A stretch of DNA of 54,719 nucleotides from an uncultured Oscillospiraceae bacterium (lineage in GTDB: Bacteria > Bacillota > Clostridia > Oscillospirales > Oscillospiraceae), in the NCBI GenBank assembly GCA_944385705.1, contig CALWYF010000008.1:1-54719 (forward strand), read 5' to 3'. Shown in pieces: positions 44,670 through 53,379 of this stretch. The notes below the pieces were generated by a model. That model did not search any database. It saw only the letters and a program-made list of their open reading frames with translations, and was not told the DNA's origin. Every line of letters starts with the position of its first letter. Position 1 is the stretch's first letter. Position numbers and translations under genes: made by a program.

Positions 44670-46058
44670 GTGAAAACAATGCAAAACGTCCTGATTGCAG
44701 ACGAGTCCAACGTGACTCAGCACATTCTGGCTTCAACATATATCAAGGCAGGATATCTTATACGAACGGCTTCATCTGTGGAGGAGCTGAAGATGTCTCT
44801 GCATATTGATTCCATCACCCTCGTTCTGCTGAGCATGGGCTTTAGCGGAGGCAACCCCTTTGAGCTTATACGTGAAATAATAAAAGAAAGACCCGGCATC
44901 AAAATTATTTTAATGGCCACCTCGCTTTCCATATCCGAGACGGTAGAGTTCATGAAAGCCGGAGTAAGCGACTGCGTTGTAAAGCCCTTCCAGGCTGAGG
45001 CGCTGCTGAAAAAGACCCAGCAGATGTTTGAGGCTGAGGACAAGGTGAACAGGCTGTACAGCAGACGGCCCGCAGCCAGCGCCAAAATCAGCACTTACAA
45101 TCTGCCCCTGGATTCCACTGTGGAGGAGAGCAATCCCCTTATCAGGGAGATAGACAACACCGTGGATTCCATAAAAAACTACTGGGTCAATGTGCTTATA
45201 ACCGGCGAGACAGGCAGCGGCAAATCCTTATATGCCCGGAAGATACACTATGGGGAAGCAACCAGGAACGAACCCTTTGTATCCTTTAACTGTGAGGCCA
45301 TACTTCCGGAGGATATGGAGCGGACTTTGTTCGGCGAACGGGTGCGGGGGGAGAACGGCCTTATACAGCACAGCAAGGGAAGACTGGAGCAGGCAGGAAA
45401 AGGTACTCTGTTTATTCAGGGACTGGACTGTATGCCTCTTGAACTGCAGTCGAAAATGGTGAACGTGCTGCAGGAACGGAGCTTTGAGCCTGTCGGCGAC
45501 GAGAGCAGCCTGCCCTTTGAGGCACGCATCATTGCCACCATGACCATCAGCCCTGAGCAGGGAATTGCTATGGAAAAAATCCGGAAGGATCTGTATTACC
45601 TGCTGAATGAGGTGCGTCTGGATATTCCGCCCCTGCGCATGTGTAAGGACAGGATACCCGGCCTGGTATCTTCAATGATGCAGAATCTGAGCAATGAAAC
45701 CGGAATTGGAATTCCCCATGTAACTGAAAACTACTGGAATATTCTCGCAGCTCATGACTGGCCCGGGAATGTGAAAGAGCTGGCTAATGTTGTGAAATAC
45801 TCTTTCCTGATCGCCAGGGGCAAGGAGATGAGCAGCAGCATGCTCCCCATGAGTGTTACTCAGAACTATCCCAAAAAGATATCCGGCACTAACAATGACG
45901 AGTTTTTTGATTTGAGGGATTACATCAAAGAACAGGAAAAAGAAATCATATTTCAGACTTTGGAAAAGTTTAACGGCAATAAGATCAAAACCGCTCAGTA
46001 TCTTAGAATATCTGAAAGGGCTTTGCGGTACAAGATAAATGAATATATCAACGAGTAA
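44670..46058 (+). CDS. NtrC-like AAA+/Fis regulator with pseudo-receiver domain
   Basis: A 462-residue protein with three domains: receiver (about 5-120), AAA+ (about 150-385) and Fis-type HTH (about 420-460, NGNKIKTAQYLRISERALRYKI). In the receiver the phospho-Asp is replaced by Ser55 (LVLLSMGFSGG), while Asp11, Thr84 and Lys105 remain. Walker A GETGSGKS (179-186) is intact, but Walker B reads GTLFIQGLD instead of GTLFLDEIGD, and the GAFTGA loop is missing (FGERVRGENGLIQ). WPGNVKEL is kept. It should bind DNA, but sigma-54 activation looks unlikely. GTG 44670 follows GGAGA. Confidence 0.8.
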   Translation: MKTMQNVLIADESNVTQHILASTYIKAGYLIRTASSVEELKMSLHIDSITLVLLSMGFSGGNPFELIREIIKERPGIKIILMATSLSISETVEFMKAGVSDCVVKPFQAEALLKKTQQMFEAEDKVNRLYSRRPAASAKISTYNLPLDSTVEESNPLIREIDNTVDSIKNYWVNVLITGETGSGKSLYARKIHYGEATRNEPFVSFNCEAILPEDMERTLFGERVRGENGLIQHSKGRLEQAGKGTLFIQGLDCMPLELQSKMVNVLQERSFEPVGDESSLPFEARIIATMTISPEQGIAMEKIRKDLYYLLNEVRLDIPPLRMCKDRIPGLVSSMMQNLSNETGIGIPHVTENYWNILAAHDWPGNVKELANVVKYSFLIARGKEMSSSMLPMSVTQNYPKKISGTNNDEFFDLRDYIKEQEKEIIFQTLEKFNGNKIKTAQYLRISERALRYKINEYINE

Positions 46059-46100
46059 TAGACAGATACCGAAACAGATTCGGGGCAAGAGGGTGTTTAG

Positions 46101-47606
46101 ATGAGGCTTGAACAGATGTTTTATTCTTCGGCAGAAAAATTCCCGGAAAAAACGGCGGTCGTATGCAAAGACAGCCGGGTAAGCTACAGACAAGTTGTGC
46201 AGGGTATGAACCGGTTCCGGGAATATTTGGAATCCAACACCAAGCCCGGAGACAAGATCCTTATCGTGGCCCACAACTCAATAGAACAGCTGGAACTCAT
46301 GTTGGCCTGCTTTGCGTCGGACAGGGTGGCCTGCCCGGTCAATTGGCGCATGTCAAAGCAGGATTTGAGTGAAATGCTCAGAGACAGTCCTTTCAGCTTC
46401 TGCTTTTATGATGAGGCCTGCGGGGAACTGTTTGTCAGCGCCAGAAGTCAAGGGCAACCGGAGCTTCAGGCCAGAAAATTTGAAGAAATCCCGGCAGCGG
46501 AGAAGCCGGATTACATGGAAGCCGGAACCGGTGAAGACAGCATAGCACTGCAGTTTTTCACCAGCGGCTCCACGGGGAAGCCCAAATGTGTTCCCCACAG
46601 TCACGGCAGCCTGGGCCGCTATGCTAAGGTTTATTCCAAGGTTTCCGGCTGGAGCAGCGAGGATATATATGAGACGCAGTCCAATTTGTTCCACTTGTCC
46701 GGTTTCTCCTGCCTCATAAGCCTGTTTGTGGGCAGCACGCTGGTGCTGATGGACCGATTCCGGGAAGAAGAATTTTTCCAAACAATGGAAAAAGAACACT
46801 GCACCCGCATCAGCCTTGTGCCTACCCTCATCTCAAAATGTCTCAGTTCAGGGGCATTTCACAAATATGATTTTACCTCTGTAAGGAAAATCGTTTACGG
46901 CGGATCCGCTTTGCCGCTGGCCCAGGTAAAACGTACTCTGGCCGAGTGCGCCTGCTCCCTGGAGCAGGCATACGGTACCACCGAGACATGCAACATCAGT
47001 GTGCTCAGCGGTGAGGACCATATAAGGGCCGTTAACGGGGAAGGACCAAAGACCTTGCTCGAAAGCGTGGGGAAACCTATTCCCGGCGTTGAGGTGCGTA
47101 TCCTGGACGAGGATGGCAATCAGGTTAAGGAAGGCCCGGGAGAGGTGGCGGTGCGCAGCCCCTTCCTGTCCCAGCAGCTACATAAAGTGCGAGGCGAGGC
47201 CTTCGCGGCAGACGGGTTTTACCGCACCGGTGACATCGGCAGAATGGACAGCGAGGGCTACCTGTATCTTATTGACAGGAAGAACGACATGATAGTCAGC
47301 GGCGGGGAAAATATCTACCCAAGGGAAGTGGAAAACTGCATCTCCCACCTGGTGGAAGATGTGTCGATGGTGGTAGTCATCGGCGTTCCGGACCCCTATT
47401 GGGGAGAAAAAGTAGTGGCTTTCGTTGTGAGGCACCCGGGCTCCAACATCACGGAAAAAGAGATCATCGACTTTTGCCGGGGCCAGATCGCCAGCTATAA
47501 AAAGCCGCGCCGTGTAATTTTTCTGGACAGGATACCATTAAATACCAATGGCAAAATGAGCCGCAAGCTGATGAAAAAAATTTACGCCAGTCAATATGCA
47601 GATTGA
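46101..47606 (+). CDS. Acyl-CoA synthetase (AMP-forming)
   Basis: ANL-superfamily ligase of 501 residues activating a carboxylic acid to its CoA thioester. Motifs in order: LQFFTSGSTGKPKCVPH (P-loop, about 150), YGTTETCN (A5), GFYRTGDIGRMDSEGYLYLIDRKNDMI (split: TGD in A7, IDRKNDMI in A8) and the A10 Lys in NTNGKMSRK. It resembles CaiC/BaiB-type ligases in setting; the substrate is unknown. In CoA-transfer pathways the ligase primes the cycle and the transferase sustains it. Confidence 0.92.
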   Translation: MRLEQMFYSSAEKFPEKTAVVCKDSRVSYRQVVQGMNRFREYLESNTKPGDKILIVAHNSIEQLELMLACFASDRVACPVNWRMSKQDLSEMLRDSPFSFCFYDEACGELFVSARSQGQPELQARKFEEIPAAEKPDYMEAGTGEDSIALQFFTSGSTGKPKCVPHSHGSLGRYAKVYSKVSGWSSEDIYETQSNLFHLSGFSCLISLFVGSTLVLMDRFREEEFFQTMEKEHCTRISLVPTLISKCLSSGAFHKYDFTSVRKIVYGGSALPLAQVKRTLAECACSLEQAYGTTETCNISVLSGEDHIRAVNGEGPKTLLESVGKPIPGVEVRILDEDGNQVKEGPGEVAVRSPFLSQQLHKVRGEAFAADGFYRTGDIGRMDSEGYLYLIDRKNDMIVSGGENIYPREVENCISHLVEDVSMVVVIGVPDPYWGEKVVAFVVRHPGSNITEKEIIDFCRGQIASYKKPRRVIFLDRIPLNTNGKMSRKLMKKIYASQYAD

Positions 47607-47654
47607 CAAAAAATCAAACAGCAAACATTAGACAAAGGAAAGGGAAAACGCAGC

Positions 47655-48443
47655 ATGAATATTTTAGTTTGCATCAAGCACGTTCCCAAAGAAGAGGACA
47701 TGAAGCTGGACCGGGAGACCAAAACCCTGATCCGCACTAACGGTACCGGCGAGATCAACCCCCTGGACAGATATGCTCTGGAGATGGCTATGCTCATCAA
47801 GGAACAGCTGGGGGGAAAAGTTACGGCCATATCTATGGGACCGGACAGTTCCATGGCGTCTCTGCGCTATGCGCTGTCCGTGGGGGCGGATGATGCCGTC
47901 CTGCTGAGCGACAGAGCCTTGGGCGGAGCGGATGCCTATGCCACCGCGAAAACGCTGGCCGCTGCCGCAGAAAAGCTGGAGGCGGAAAAGGGCGCCTTTG
48001 ACTTGGTGCTGTGCGGAAAGAACTCCAGCGACGGAGATACCTTCCTGGTGACTCCGGCTCTGGCAGAACAGCTTCACCGCCCGCATACCACGGGTGTGGT
48101 AGGCTTTGAGCTGGAGGAGAACGGGATAAAGCTGAAGCGTGAAATCGAATCCGGGTTTGAAACTCTCAGTATAAGCTTTCCCGCTGTGCTGTCCGTAGGA
48201 AAGGCTGAGTTCCCATACCGTTTCCCTCAGGTGCGTCTGCGCCTGGCTGCAAACCGGAAAGAGATACCGGTATACGGAGCGGCGGCTCTGGGGCTGGAAC
48301 CGGAGACTGTGGGCGCCCGGGGCTCTCTTACCAGTGTGGGCAGCTCCTTTGTGCCGGAGCACAGCAAAGACTGCATTCGCTTTGAGGGCGAGCCGGAGGA
48401 AGCGGCAAGGAACCTGACCGCCGTGCTCAAAAAAATCATTTGA
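47655..48443 (+). CDS. etfB: Electron transfer flavoprotein beta subunit
   Basis: A 262-residue subunit starting MNILVCIKHVPKEEDMKLD, with the nucleotide-binding segment LCGKNSSDGDTFLVTPALAEQL that marks EtfB/FixA. It pairs with EtfA to carry electrons to or from the acyl-CoA dehydrogenase. Whether it bifurcates electrons cannot be settled from sequence by eye. The start of etfA lies 20 bases after its stop. Confidence 0.94.
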   Translation: MNILVCIKHVPKEEDMKLDRETKTLIRTNGTGEINPLDRYALEMAMLIKEQLGGKVTAISMGPDSSMASLRYALSVGADDAVLLSDRALGGADAYATAKTLAAAAEKLEAEKGAFDLVLCGKNSSDGDTFLVTPALAEQLHRPHTTGVVGFELEENGIKLKREIESGFETLSISFPAVLSVGKAEFPYRFPQVRLRLAANRKEIPVYGAAALGLEPETVGARGSLTSVGSSFVPEHSKDCIRFEGEPEEAARNLTAVLKKII

Positions 48444-48463
48444 TGGGAAAGAGGTACGATTCT

Positions 48464-49438
48464 ATGACTGAGAACAGAGACATTTGGGTATATGTTGAGA
48501 CTGATCAGGGAAAGATCGTAAAGAGTTCCCTTGAGCTGTTCACTCCCGCCCTGGAGATGACGGGCAAAACCGGGGGACAAGTGACGGCGGTCATACTTGG
48601 CAGCAATATAGAAGAGGCAGCAAAGACTCTGGGCCAATACGGTGCCGGTAAGGTGATTGCCGCCCGCACCGGGGAATATTGCCCCGAAGCCTACACCGCC
48701 GCTATGGCGCAGCTTATAAATAAGTATAAGCCCGATGCAGTGATGTTCAGCGCCACTGCCAACGCCAAGGATTTCGTTTCCAAGCTGGCATGCAGGATAA
48801 AGACCGGTGTTACGGCCAATTGTACTGAGCTGAGCATAGATCCGGAGACAGGACTTATATCCTGGATGATGCCTGCCCCCGGAGGAATAGTGGCCACCAT
48901 CCTTTGCGAAAAGACACGCCCCCAGATGGGTACTGTCTGCCGGGGAATATTCAAAGCTCCTGTTCCCGACGAGAGCAGGGAGGCGGAGGTCATCTTTGAA
49001 GATACGGATGCAGTGCCCAGCACCCAGATCCGCCGCCTGGCAAAGGAGATAATAAAGGCCGAAAAGAGCATAGAAGATGCGGGGATAATAGTGGCCGGAG
49101 GCTACGGCGCCCGCCCTGAGGGATTCGTTTTGCTGGAGCAGTTGGCCGACGCCCTCGGCGGAGTTGTGGCTGCGTCCAGGGCCGCAGTGGATGCGGACTG
49201 GATAGCTGCGGACCGTATGGTTGGCCAGAGCGGGAAAGTGGTTCATCCGAAGCTCTACATAGCCTGCGGAATCTCCGGAGCCCTTCAGCATATAGTCGGC
49301 GTGGCGGCGGACTGCGTCGTTGCCATCAATAATGACCCGAGAGCGCCCATCTTTGAAATCGCAGACTATGGAATAGTGGGCTCAATCTTTGACGTGGTCC
49401 CTGCACTGATAGAAGAAGTGCGCAAGGCCAAAGGCTGA
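48464..49438 (+). CDS. etfA: Electron transfer flavoprotein alpha subunit
   Basis: A 324-residue subunit; the C-terminal FAD domain carries VAGGYGARPEGF, ASRAAVDADWI, QSGKVVHPKLYIACGISGA and INNDPRAPIFEIADYGIVG. There is no N-terminal ferredoxin-like extension of the kind found in caffeyl-CoA reductase CarE. ATG 48464 follows AAAGAGGT (48448-48455); the frame is also open from ATG 48440, which would overlap etfB by 4 bases. Last gene of the cluster, followed by a terminator. Confidence 0.94.
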   Translation: MTENRDIWVYVETDQGKIVKSSLELFTPALEMTGKTGGQVTAVILGSNIEEAAKTLGQYGAGKVIAARTGEYCPEAYTAAMAQLINKYKPDAVMFSATANAKDFVSKLACRIKTGVTANCTELSIDPETGLISWMMPAPGGIVATILCEKTRPQMGTVCRGIFKAPVPDESREAEVIFEDTDAVPSTQIRRLAKEIIKAEKSIEDAGIIVAGGYGARPEGFVLLEQLADALGGVVAASRAAVDADWIAADRMVGQSGKVVHPKLYIACGISGALQHIVGVAADCVVAINNDPRAPIFEIADYGIVGSIFDVVPALIEEVRKAKG

Positions 49439-49491
49439 AAGCTCCGAGACGGAATCAGCTCTTTTCTTAAAAAATGATATCCTGACTAAAA

Positions 49492-49525
49492 CACCCCGGA
49501 CAGGTTTTTATTCCTGCCCGGGGTG
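49492..49525 (+). terminator. Terminator of the acyl-CoA cluster
   Basis: CACCCCGG/CCGGGGTG with CAGG/CCTG inside forms a strong stem; AAGTTTTG follows. It lies about 50 bases after the etfA stop. Confidence 0.75.
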
Positions 49526-49632
49526 AAGTTTTGTCTGCCTCCAATGTCCCAAACTGGGGAAAGCACTGACTGTAGGGCAGAAGCTGCCGCAGCAAAACTC
49601 AGCTTTTGCGACTTTATCCGCCCATGTGTATA

Positions 49633-49661
49633 TTGAACTTGTCACTTCAATCCTTTAAAAT
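49633..49661 (+). promoter_or_regulatory. Promoter of the amino acid permease gene
   Basis: TTGAAC (49633-49638) and TAAAAT (49656-49661) have 17-base spacing. A short CCGGC/GCCGG hairpin follows. Confidence 0.55.
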
Positions 49662-49713
49662 AAAAAAGCTGCCGGCATTTTCAGCCGGATAAGAAAACTA
49701 AAGGAGAGAGGGC

Positions 49714-51075
49714 ATGGATAAGCAGCTGAAGGAGAAGTACGGACTTGTAACCGCCATTGCCATGGTGGTGGGCATTGTCATTGGCAGCGGCGTTTTCTTT
49801 AAAGCGGAGAAGGTACTGTCGGCAACGGGAGGGGACCTGCCCCTGGGCATACTGGCCTGGGCTCTGGGCGGGGCGATAATGGTTGCCTGCGCCTATACCT
49901 TCTCGGTGATGGCTACCCGTTATTCCCATATAAACGGCATAGTGGATTATGCCGAGGCAACAGTGGGGAAGAGATATGCCTATTTCATGGGCTGGTTTAC
50001 CACATTCATATATTACCCTGCCATGACCTCGGTGCTGGCCTGGGTGTCTGCCCGCTACGTGGGGGTGCTGCTGGGCCTGGACATTACCGGAGGCCCGGTG
50101 ATGACTCTTGCCTGCCTGTTTTTGGTGGGCAGCTATACCGTCAATGCTCTTTCTCCCATACTGGCGGGAAAGTTACAGGTCACAACAACTGTCATCAAAC
50201 TGATACCTCTGCTGCTTATGGCAGTGGTGGGGACTATAGCGGGCCTTGGCAACGGCATGACGGTGCAGAACTTTGTCACCGTGGTAGAGCCGGTAGCCCA
50301 GGGCAAGGGTGTGGCCCTCTTCACCGCTATGGTGGCCACGGCCTTTGCCTATGAAGGCTGGATAATAGCTACAAGCATAAATGCGGAGCTGAAAAACTCA
50401 AAGCGGAACCTGCCCATAGCCCTGGTGCTGGGGACGCTGATAGTTGCGGCAGTGTATATCCTGTATTATATAGGCCTGGCCGGAGGAGCCACAAATGCCG
50501 ACATGATGGCCAGCGGCGAGGCCGGGGCCAAGCTGGCCTTTGAAAATATCTTCGGCAGAGCGGCGGGAGTGGGCCTTTTTGTGCTGGTGGTCATATCCTG
50601 TCTGGGCACTCTCAACGGCCTGATGCTGGCCTCCACCCGGAGCCTCTACGCCCTGGCCGCCAGAGGCGAGGGACCCAGACCGGAGATATTCAGCGAAGTA
50701 GACAGGCACACCAATGTCCCCGGCAACTCCGCCATAGTGGGAGTAATGGTCTGCGCCCTGTGGCTCTTCTACTTCTACGGAGCCAACCTCACAGAGAACT
50801 GGTTTGCTCCTCTGCGTTTCGATTCCTCGGAGCTGCCCATAATAACCATCTACGCTCTGTATATCCCCATCTTCCTTGTAATGATGATAAGGGAAAAGAG
50901 CCTGCACCCGGTGAAACGCTTTGTGATGCCAACGCTGGCTATACTCAGCTGCATCTTTATGGTCATAGCTTCCATTTTTGCCCACCGCATGGGTGTGGTG
51001 TGGTACCTGATGGTCTTTGCCTTTGTAATGCTCCTTAGCATTCCCTTTTACAAAGGAAAGGCCGGAAAAACTTAA
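49714..51075 (+). CDS. APC-family amino acid permease
   Basis: A 453-residue carrier with 12 predicted helices. Helix 1 has the ligand-binding glycine motif VGIVIGSGVFF (about 20-30), and helix 6 starts VATAFAYEGWIIATSINAEL, as in the LAT/serine-threonine-type APC exchangers. The substrate cannot be named. AAGGAGAG precedes the ATG. A perfect hairpin ends the gene, which converges with the lipoprotein gene on the other strand. Confidence 0.88.
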   Translation: MDKQLKEKYGLVTAIAMVVGIVIGSGVFFKAEKVLSATGGDLPLGILAWALGGAIMVACAYTFSVMATRYSHINGIVDYAEATVGKRYAYFMGWFTTFIYYPAMTSVLAWVSARYVGVLLGLDITGGPVMTLACLFLVGSYTVNALSPILAGKLQVTTTVIKLIPLLLMAVVGTIAGLGNGMTVQNFVTVVEPVAQGKGVALFTAMVATAFAYEGWIIATSINAELKNSKRNLPIALVLGTLIVAAVYILYYIGLAGGATNADMMASGEAGAKLAFENIFGRAAGVGLFVLVVISCLGTLNGLMLASTRSLYALAARGEGPRPEIFSEVDRHTNVPGNSAIVGVMVCALWLFYFYGANLTENWFAPLRFDSSELPIITIYALYIPIFLVMMIREKSLHPVKRFVMPTLAILSCIFMVIASIFAHRMGVVWYLMVFAFVMLLSIPFYKGKAGKT

Positions 51076-51087
51076 TCATTATGGACA

Positions 51088-51121
51088 GATCATGCCCCGG
51101 CCGTGAGGCCGGGGCATGATC
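51088..51121. terminator. Hairpin between convergent genes
   Basis: A perfect 15-bp stem GATCATGCCCCGGCC / GGCCGGGGCATGATC with loop GTGA lies just after the permease gene. The T-run is weak, but the position suits termination from both sides. Confidence 0.75.
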
Positions 51122-51133
51122 CATATTTATCCG

Positions 51134-51235
51134 TTATCCATATTGTTCCGAGAGATATATGCCTGCCCTGGACTGTATCCACTCCGCCGCCTCCCGGGCC
51201 GTCACGGCCTCCTGTTGCAAATAGAAGGTGAGCAT
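51134..51235 (-). pseudogene. C-terminal fragment of a second lipoprotein of the same type
   Basis: Minus-strand codons read MLTFYLQQEAVTAREAAEWI then QSRAGIYLSEQYG and a stop. This resembles the tail of the upstream lipoprotein (LDQAIAAAQSKINLYQAERGS) and the usual ending of solute-binding lipoproteins. The fragment lies 27 bases past that gene's stop, in the same frame, with no ribosome site of its own. It is best read as the remnant of a tandem paralogue or of the original 3' end. Confidence 0.6.
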
Positions 51236-51262
51236 AGGGTAGGGCCTAGAGGCAGCTCACCT

Positions 51263-53347
51263 TTAACTGCCCCTCTCCGCCTGGTAGAGGTTGATTTTGC
51301 TCTGGGCCGCTGCGATGGCCTGGTCCAGATCGTAATCCCCGTAAAGCCAGGGCCTGAGGCTGTCCAGAAAGATGGTCTTCATCTGATATGCGTCATAGTT
51401 GGAGACGGCGGCAGCATCCACAAGGTTCAGCAGTTCCTGCCCGGCCTCAGGGCTTATAAAATCTCTCAGCACCCGGTCAAGGGCCTCATTGTTTGTGGGA
51501 TACCCGCTGTAGCCGTTGGAGCACAGCTCCAGCTGATATTCCGGGGAAAGCAGCTCCCGGAGAAAGGCCCAGACCTTCTCCTTATCTTCGCATCCCTGAG
51601 GTATCATATAGCTGCTTCTGTAATAGGCGGATACCGTGGAGAGGCTGTTTTCAGAATTGCCCAGGAATCTGTAGGCAGTGTCCTGTGAGTCCAGAAAGTT
51701 CATATATTCCAGGCTTATATCCCGGTAACTCAGGACCTGGGAGCTGACCATGTCATCAATGTTCTCGGCATCAAATTCCCGGGGGAGGGAGGCGCAGAGC
51801 TCCAAAGTCTCCCGGAGGCTTTCACTGTCCAGCTCATAGGCACCGGCCTCCTCATTCCAGGCCTGGTCAATGAGACTAAAGGCAAGGTTGCTGAGAAGCT
51901 GCTCTCCCGTCATATAGGAATCGAAAAGAGGCTCGGTATAGCCCTGCTCCGCAAGATAGGCGCCGCATTCCGCCAGGCTTATGTCCTCCGGCGCTTGAGC
52001 CAGTGGACCGAAAGCCAAAAAGGAGCTGAGCCCAAAGCAGCCCCATATCTGCCGCAGCTCCCCGTCCCGCTCCAGGCTGCGGAGCATAAGGGGCAGAAAG
52101 CTCTCCCGGTTCAGTTCCCCGTCGGCGTCAATGAAGGGATAGAGGTCGGCTCCAATTGAGGGGTCCAGAAGGTAGGCCTCGCTGATGATGAGCTCCGGGC
52201 CCTCTCCGCTCTCCAGATCGGCCATGAGCCGGACCAGACCCTCCTGGCCGCTGTCATAGCTGCTGAGCTCAATCCGGTAATCCGGGGAGACCTGCTCCAG
52301 GGTCCGGCTGAGCTGATCCAGTGTTAGGGTATTCTGGCTGTAGAGGGCCACTCTCAGCTCCCGGCGGGTGTCCGGGACTTGCTCAATATGCAGCTGCTGC
52401 AGCTGGCCGCTACCGCTTTCCAGCAGCAGGTAGTTGCTTTCGTCCAGGGGCAGTACCCGGCTGTAGTTGTACCCGTAGTCCCCGGTGAGTTGGTACCAGT
52501 CAAACACCTGGCTGACCGTACCGTCGGGGCTCAGGCTGACGAGCTCTGCGCCGGTGTTCAGACAGGCCGGGCCCTCCGGGCTGCCGGCGCAGGAGACCAG
52601 CGGCCCCAGCTGGGAGCTGAGCTCCAGGGGAAGAAAGCTTTCCAGCTCTTCGTCTGCCAGACTCAGCTGGGGTATGCCGCTGTCGCCGTCTATGCTCTGC
52701 ACTGCCAGACGCCCGTCCAGCAGGAAAGCCTGGTTAAGCTCACCGCACAGGACGTGGACACAGTGGGGAGTACCGTCTGCCTCAAAGGTCCTGAGACAGT
52801 CGGCACACCTGATGCAGAAGCGTCCGTCGGGAAAAACCAGAATGTCCTGGGCAAAAGCGTCCGGCCCCAGGTCCAGCTCTATCCTTTCCGCAAGGCTGCC
52901 GTCGCCGGAAAGTATAAGCAGCTGATAGAAGGCGTATGGGCTGCCGTATCCTTCAGGGGGACACAGCAGCAGGTACAGCTTGCCATCAAGGCAGCTCAGG
53001 CCCGCAACCCGGAATTGGTCGGTATCCTCCGGCAGGGCCAGGGGACAAGGCTCTTCAAAGCTGAGTTTGCCATCTTCCAGCTTATACGCAATGGAAGTCA
53101 GGGTGAGACTGCCGTCCTTCTCACCGGCGGCATAGAGCTTTCCGTCACCTGCGGCCAGGGCTTCAACCTGTCCGCCGTAACCGAAGGGGCGGAGCTGAAG
53201 AGTGCTGCTGTTCCATCGCATAGCCGTCGCGGTCTCCGGGACATCGGTTTGAGAGCTGTCTGCCCTATCGTCTGCATCTTCTGCGCCGCAGGCCGTCAGG
53301 AGAAGCAGCAGGGTCAGGCTTAGAACAAGGGACAGTATCCTTTTCAT
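51263..53347 (-). CDS. Lipoprotein: propeller-like domain fused to a solute-binding-like domain
   Basis: A 694-residue exported lipoprotein, Cys20 in the lipobox LLTAC. Residues about 45-330 contain repeated short strands with DGKLYAAG, DGKLYLLLC, DGRFCIRC and DGRLAVQS units, like a beta-propeller. Residues about 345-690 (RRELRVALYSQNTLTLDQLSRTL, ELIISEAYLLD) look like an extracellular solute-binding protein of family 1. It may sense or hold a ligand at the cell surface; no transporter genes adjoin it. Upstream of the ATG is AACAGGAGG. Function unknown. Confidence 0.75.
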   Translation of the reverse strand: MKRILSLVLSLTLLLLLTACGAEDADDRADSSQTDVPETATAMRWNSSTLQLRPFGYGGQVEALAAGDGKLYAAGEKDGSLTLTSIAYKLEDGKLSFEEPCPLALPEDTDQFRVAGLSCLDGKLYLLLCPPEGYGSPYAFYQLLILSGDGSLAERIELDLGPDAFAQDILVFPDGRFCIRCADCLRTFEADGTPHCVHVLCGELNQAFLLDGRLAVQSIDGDSGIPQLSLADEELESFLPLELSSQLGPLVSCAGSPEGPACLNTGAELVSLSPDGTVSQVFDWYQLTGDYGYNYSRVLPLDESNYLLLESGSGQLQQLHIEQVPDTRRELRVALYSQNTLTLDQLSRTLEQVSPDYRIELSSYDSGQEGLVRLMADLESGEGPELIISEAYLLDPSIGADLYPFIDADGELNRESFLPLMLRSLERDGELRQIWGCFGLSSFLAFGPLAQAPEDISLAECGAYLAEQGYTEPLFDSYMTGEQLLSNLAFSLIDQAWNEEAGAYELDSESLRETLELCASLPREFDAENIDDMVSSQVLSYRDISLEYMNFLDSQDTAYRFLGNSENSLSTVSAYYRSSYMIPQGCEDKEKVWAFLRELLSPEYQLELCSNGYSGYPTNNEALDRVLRDFISPEAGQELLNLVDAAAVSNYDAYQMKTIFLDSLRPWLYGDYDLDQAIAAAQSKINLYQAERGS

Positions 53348-53379
53348 GGTTTGGCCTCCTGTTGTAAAAATAAACTGAG

